Made by a program: the position numbers and the translations under genes. Below, piece after piece: positions 6,050 through 8,517 of a stretch of 8,517 nucleotides of DNA. The notes under the pieces were generated by a model. That model made no database searches, was not told where the DNA came from, and saw nothing but the letters and a program-made list of their open reading frames with translations. Origin of the DNA: Gemmatimonadota bacterium (GTDB lineage Bacteria; Gemmatimonadota; Gemmatimonadetes; Longimicrobiales; UBA6960); contig JADFLD010000052.1 of assembly GCA_022564535.1 (NCBI GenBank), forward strand, positions 1 to 8,517. The letters are read 5' to 3'. The stretch's first letter is position 1. Every line of letters starts with the position of its first letter.

Positions 6050-6448
6050 ATGAGCAAGTCGGGATTCGTCGTTCGGTTCGTGGACGTGGTGATGATTTTG
6101 CTCTTCGGTTTCATAAGCATTTCGAGTGTCCAGGTCACGGAGATCGACGTTGCCGTCAGCACCGAAACACCGCCTCCGCCTCAGGAGGTGGACGAAGTCC
6201 TTTTCATCGGAATCCGTACCGACGGAACGTACCTGGTGGATGACGAGCGTTTGGAGATCTCGGGCGCGCGTGCGCTCCTGCGGCACATCGCGTCGGAGCT
6301 GGAGCGGATCGGAGATCGGGGCGTGAAGGTGCGAATCAGAGCCAGCTACGACACCCCTATGCGCTACCTCGTGGATGCCGCGCGGGTGTGCGATCAGCTG
6401 GGCGTACCGAAGGCACTCGAGGTTCAGATGGCGGCCGGGGGGGACTGA
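6050..6448 (+). CDS. ExbD/TolR-like stator subunit, first copy
   Basis: 132 residues: a short cytoplasmic N-terminus, one membrane helix (about 7-26), a PPPP linker (41-44) and a small periplasmic alpha/beta domain. Asp12 in RFVDVVMILLFGF stands where ExbD and TolR have the single intramembrane Asp that carries protons. The C-terminal part (RASYDTPMRYLVDAARVCDQLGVPKALEV) follows the usual ExbD pattern of strand, helix and a 'G..k.l.v' strand. The ATG at 6050 was chosen because it begins just before the membrane helix and directly after the upstream stop; an in-frame ATG at 5906 lies inside the ExbB-like gene and would add a Ser/Pro-rich out-of-frame shadow. No strong ribosome site is visible, so translational coupling to the upstream gene is likely. 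Confidence 0.85.
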   Translation: MSKSGFVVRFVDVVMILLFGFISISSVQVTEIDVAVSTETPPPPQEVDEVLFIGIRTDGTYLVDDERLEISGARALLRHIASELERIGDRGVKVRIRASYDTPMRYLVDAARVCDQLGVPKALEVQMAAGGD

Positions 6449-6450
6449 CG

Positions 6451-6912
6451 ATGGCCAGCCGTGGATTTCTCATCCGATTCATCGATATCGGGCTGATCGT
6501 CTTGTTTGGGTTCCTGATGATAAGCGATATCGAGGCGTACTCACGGGTCGAGCTCGCGGACACGGCAAGTGAGGTTGAGGAGAGACTGGACGAGGAGGAT
6601 GAGCGTGCCTTCCTCATCGTGCGGATCGGGGCGGAGGGGTCGTTCTCCGTGACCGACGAGCGATCGAATCTCACGGCCTCGACTCCCGCGGGTGCCTTGG
6701 AGGACCTCGCCGAAGCGTTGAGGACGATGAGTGGATTTCACGAGGAGGAGGGGCTCGAGACCGTTGTACTGATCGAGCCCGATCCGGCCTCCATAGTTCA
6801 GTTCACCGTAGATGTAATGGACGTTTGCGATCGGCTCTCCCTGGCCAAGAGCCTCCGGATGAACATCGAGATCGAGGCTCCGCCGGGCCGAGATCGGTCA
6901 GGGTCGCCATGA
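6451..6912 (+). CDS. ExbD/TolR-like stator subunit, second copy
   Basis: 153 residues, starting two bases after the first copy's stop, with a G-run just upstream as a possible ribosome site. The N-terminus is nearly superimposable on the first copy: both read S-x-x-GF-x-x-RF-x-D with Asp12 in the helix (IDIGLIVLFGFLMIS). Both share VCDxL in the final helix. Instead of a Pro-rich linker it has an acidic, probably helical segment (EVEERLDEEDER, 41-52), and its periplasmic domain is about 20 residues longer. The two are diverged paralogues, probably from a tandem duplication, and could pair as a heterodimer inside the ExbB-like ring. The stop overlaps the next start as ATGA (6909-6912), which indicates translational coupling. 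Confidence 0.83.
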   Translation: MASRGFLIRFIDIGLIVLFGFLMISDIEAYSRVELADTASEVEERLDEEDERAFLIVRIGAEGSFSVTDERSNLTASTPAGALEDLAEALRTMSGFHEEEGLETVVLIEPDPASIVQFTVDVMDVCDRLSLAKSLRMNIEIEAPPGRDRSGSP

Positions 6913-7970
6913 TTCAACTCAAGGCGAAGCCCTCACAGGGAAAGCCGCGTAGCGTGGCCGTGGGGATCACGGTCGTGCTGATGTTGGGCATGCACGCGGG
7001 CCTGAAGGGCCTCACGGTTCCGGCGTTCGCGTCGGGTAGGGACGTGATCAGGCAACTCGATCCCCTGATATTCGAGCGATTCGCGCCCCCGCCACCCCCT
7101 GAGGAAGTCTCCAGCTCGTCGAGCGAGGCGATCTCCGAAGAGGTACCCGAGGAGACCGCTGTGGGCCTGACGCTGGACCAGGAGGTGGGACTCGCAATGG
7201 AGCAGCTCGAGCGCCTCTTCTCGAGCGATGCCGCGGCGCCTTCCGCAGAGGAGCGGTCGTCGGACGAAGGGGACGCGGCCAGGCTCGGGATCGCCGAGGA
7301 CATCGGGGCCGACAGGTTCGAATCTCTGTTCGGCGCTGGAGACCAGGTCGTGATCGGCCGCACGGCTCGCGGTCGCACGGCCCCTCCGAGTGGGCAAACC
7401 GTCGTAGGGATCGGAATCACCGAGCGACTCGCCAACCCCGCCGAAGCGAGGTTGGCCGATTCCGTCGACGTAGACGGGCCCGCCGTGTCGGTGGAAACCG
7501 CGGCGGTGCGAACGGATGCGGGTGAGGCCGCCGAGGTGGTCATCCGCGAGTTCGAGGCCGATGGTTTCGGGGAATCGGAGACGGACTTGCTGGCGACCTG
7601 GATGCGGGCGAACCGGGCGGAGCTCCCCGTCGGGGTGCGCGCGCATCTCAACTTCGATCCATCGTTCCTGACTGCGGTGGTTCCGTTCGTTTCGGACGGA
7701 CGGGAGTTGGAGCTCTTCCTCATGTTCAACGAGAGCCTGCGAGAGCTTCACATCGTGCTCGTCGAGGGAGAGGAGTCGGTATATCTCATCGACCGTGGCT
7801 TCCAGGAACAGAGCCGTTCATTGAGGGAGGGCACAGTAAGGCGTGCGAACGGCGAGATCGTCGCCGTGGACTCTCGATCCGGTGCGGCGTCGAGTGCCCG
7901 AGCCCGCGAGTTCTACAATATCTTCCTCTCGTGGTGGGAGGTCGCGAAGCAGAATGTCGGCACACAGTAG
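6909..7970 (+). CDS. Single-pass membrane protein with TonB-like N-terminus, C-terminal domain unrecognised
   Basis: 353 residues. A Lys/Arg-rich cytoplasmic start (1-14) is followed by one membrane helix (about 15-35), then APPPPPEEV (59-67), Ser/Glu-rich low-complexity sequence (68-125) and a periplasmic region. This order, and the place after ExbB- and ExbD-like genes, is that of TonB or TolA. The C-terminal half (about 205-350) looks globular: an acidic helix (AAEVVIREFEADGF, WMRANRAELP), then beta-prone segments (LELFLMFNE, LHIVLVEGEESVYLIDRG) and a final amphipathic helix rich in aromatics (FYNIFLSWWEVAK). I see no TonB C-terminal 'YP..A' motif and cannot name the domain. AGGG five bases before the ATG serves as ribosome site. 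The likely role is to carry motion of the inner-membrane ring into the periplasm; this is inference from context. Confidence 0.72.
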   Translation: MIQLKAKPSQGKPRSVAVGITVVLMLGMHAGLKGLTVPAFASGRDVIRQLDPLIFERFAPPPPPEEVSSSSSEAISEEVPEETAVGLTLDQEVGLAMEQLERLFSSDAAAPSAEERSSDEGDAARLGIAEDIGADRFESLFGAGDQVVIGRTARGRTAPPSGQTVVGIGITERLANPAEARLADSVDVDGPAVSVETAAVRTDAGEAAEVVIREFEADGFGESETDLLATWMRANRAELPVGVRAHLNFDPSFLTAVVPFVSDGRELELFLMFNESLRELHIVLVEGEESVYLIDRGFQEQSRSLREGTVRRANGEIVAVDSRSGAASSARAREFYNIFLSWWEVAKQNVGTQ

Positions 7971-8517
7971 ACGGCTCGCCGCGGTGATCGTCGCGGTGGC
8001 CGCGGTCGGGTGCGGTGGGGCTTCTGGTCCTGAGCCGGGGCCTGCGCCCGAGGTCGCCCCCGTGGTGCCTTCCGGCGTGGACACGCTCGTGGCAACACTT
8101 GCCGACTCGCTCGCCGACGCATCGTTCGTGGATTCCGCCGAGCAGGATGAGGCGTCGGTGTTGCAGCAGCAGGGGCGTTTGATGGTCCAACGCACCGACT
8201 CTCTGTGGCTGGCCATGTCGGCTCTGATCGACTCCGCCGGGGCGGTAGATGAAGCGGATTCCCTCGCGGCCAGGGCGGCGGCCGACGAAGGCGGGGTGGC
8301 ATTGCTGCAGCTGGACAGTCTTCTTCGCGCCGCGGAGGATCTCGACGTCGAGGCGTTGGCTCGACGGACCGCGATGCTGCTGGACAGTGCCGAGCTCGCG
8401 CTCGAGACGGCGTTTCAGCTCAACCCCTTCGACGCCCGAAGTCGGATGTGGCTCTCGCAGGTATACGGCCTACAGGCCCGTCGCCTGGGTCAGAGTGAGG
8501 CCTACGGACGGGCCATC
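7954..8517 (+). CDS. Predicted lipoprotein with TPR-like C-terminal part (3' end outside the window)
   Basis: The frame opens with ATG at 7954, overlapping the previous gene by 17 bases, and stays open for 188 codons to the window edge. GGAGG (7937-7941) lies 12 bases upstream. The N-terminus SRRLAAVIVAVAAVGC is a lipoprotein signal with the lipid-bearing Cys at 20, preceded by AVG, followed by a Gly/Pro-rich tether. Residues 50-150 form repeated helices with a recurrent D-S-x-x motif (LADSLADASFVDS, RTDSLWLAMSALIDS, LDSLLRAAEDL, LLDSAELALETAF). The last visible residues (LNPFDARSRMWLSQVYGLQA) are TPR-like. It is probably anchored in the outer membrane, the natural periplasmic partner of the complex. 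The total length and repeat number are unknown. Confidence 0.72.
   Translation, partial: MSAHSRRLAAVIVAVAAVGCGGASGPEPGPAPEVAPVVPSGVDTLVATLADSLADASFVDSAEQDEASVLQQQGRLMVQRTDSLWLAMSALIDSAGAVDEADSLAARAAADEGGVALLQLDSLLRAAEDLDVEALARRTAMLLDSAELALETAFQLNPFDARSRMWLSQVYGLQARRLGQSEAYGRAI

Noticed and set aside
4594..6912. Zorya-type anti-phage defence system
   Set aside because: The MotA-like plus membrane-Asp protein pairing is reminiscent, but the ExbD-like proteins lack a peptidoglycan-binding OmpA/MotB domain, the channel tail is Ig-like rather than helical, and no nuclease or helicase gene is seen.
6914..7751. Two minus-strand frames of about 270 codons opposite the TonB-like gene
   Set aside because: Ser/Pro/Arg-rich translations characteristic of complementary frames. 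The plus-strand gene is coupled by ATGA to its neighbour and has a membrane helix.

Overview
The window is GC-rich, with G or C favoured at third codon positions. It carries exported, lipoprotein and ExbB/ExbD-type genes preceded by Shine-Dalgarno sites, so it is bacterial, chromosomal and Gram-negative-type. The mix of DUF3179, an LVIVD-like propeller and an ExbB/ExbD-type cluster suits Gemmatimonadota-like or related environmental lineages, but that placement is inference; no marker gene is present.

Layout. Positions 2-64 look like the last 20 codons of a plus-strand gene. A minus-strand pair follows: an unrecognised exported protein (1842 to 1252) and a choline-kinase/aminoglycoside-phosphotransferase-fold kinase (1182 to 304). 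Diverging from them is a plus-strand DUF3179 gene (1962-2993), interrupted by one in-frame TGA at 2286-2288. Convergent with it is a minus-strand secreted beta-propeller-like protein (4388 to 3039). From 4594 to the window end a tight plus-strand operon encodes an ExbB/TolQ/MotA-family channel protein fused to Ig-like (Big_1-type) domains, two paralogous ExbD/TolR-like proteins, a single-pass protein with a TonB-like start, and a lipoprotein with a TPR-like end that is cut by the window edge.

Two things stand out. First, the TGA in the DUF3179 gene falls where the family normally has the first Cys of a CxxC motif. The reading frame continues intact to a normal family C-terminus, TGA serves as an ordinary stop in three neighbouring genes, and 21 nt downstream a 6-bp hairpin presents a GGUCU loop like that of the E. 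coli fdhF SECIS. The gene is therefore best read as a 343-residue selenoprotein with a U-x-x-C site. Second, the 4594-8517 operon looks like an ion-driven membrane motor with unusual parts: Ig-like domains predicted on the cytoplasmic side, a duplicated ExbD-like stator subunit, and no recognisable TonB C-terminal domain. The complex could link the inner membrane to the envelope through the fourth gene and the lipoprotein; its job cannot be read from sequence.

The remaining intergenic stretches are all under 300 bases. They hold only short hairpins, one perfect palindrome and weak promoter-like matches. No tRNA, rRNA, CRISPR array, insertion sequence or integrase was seen.
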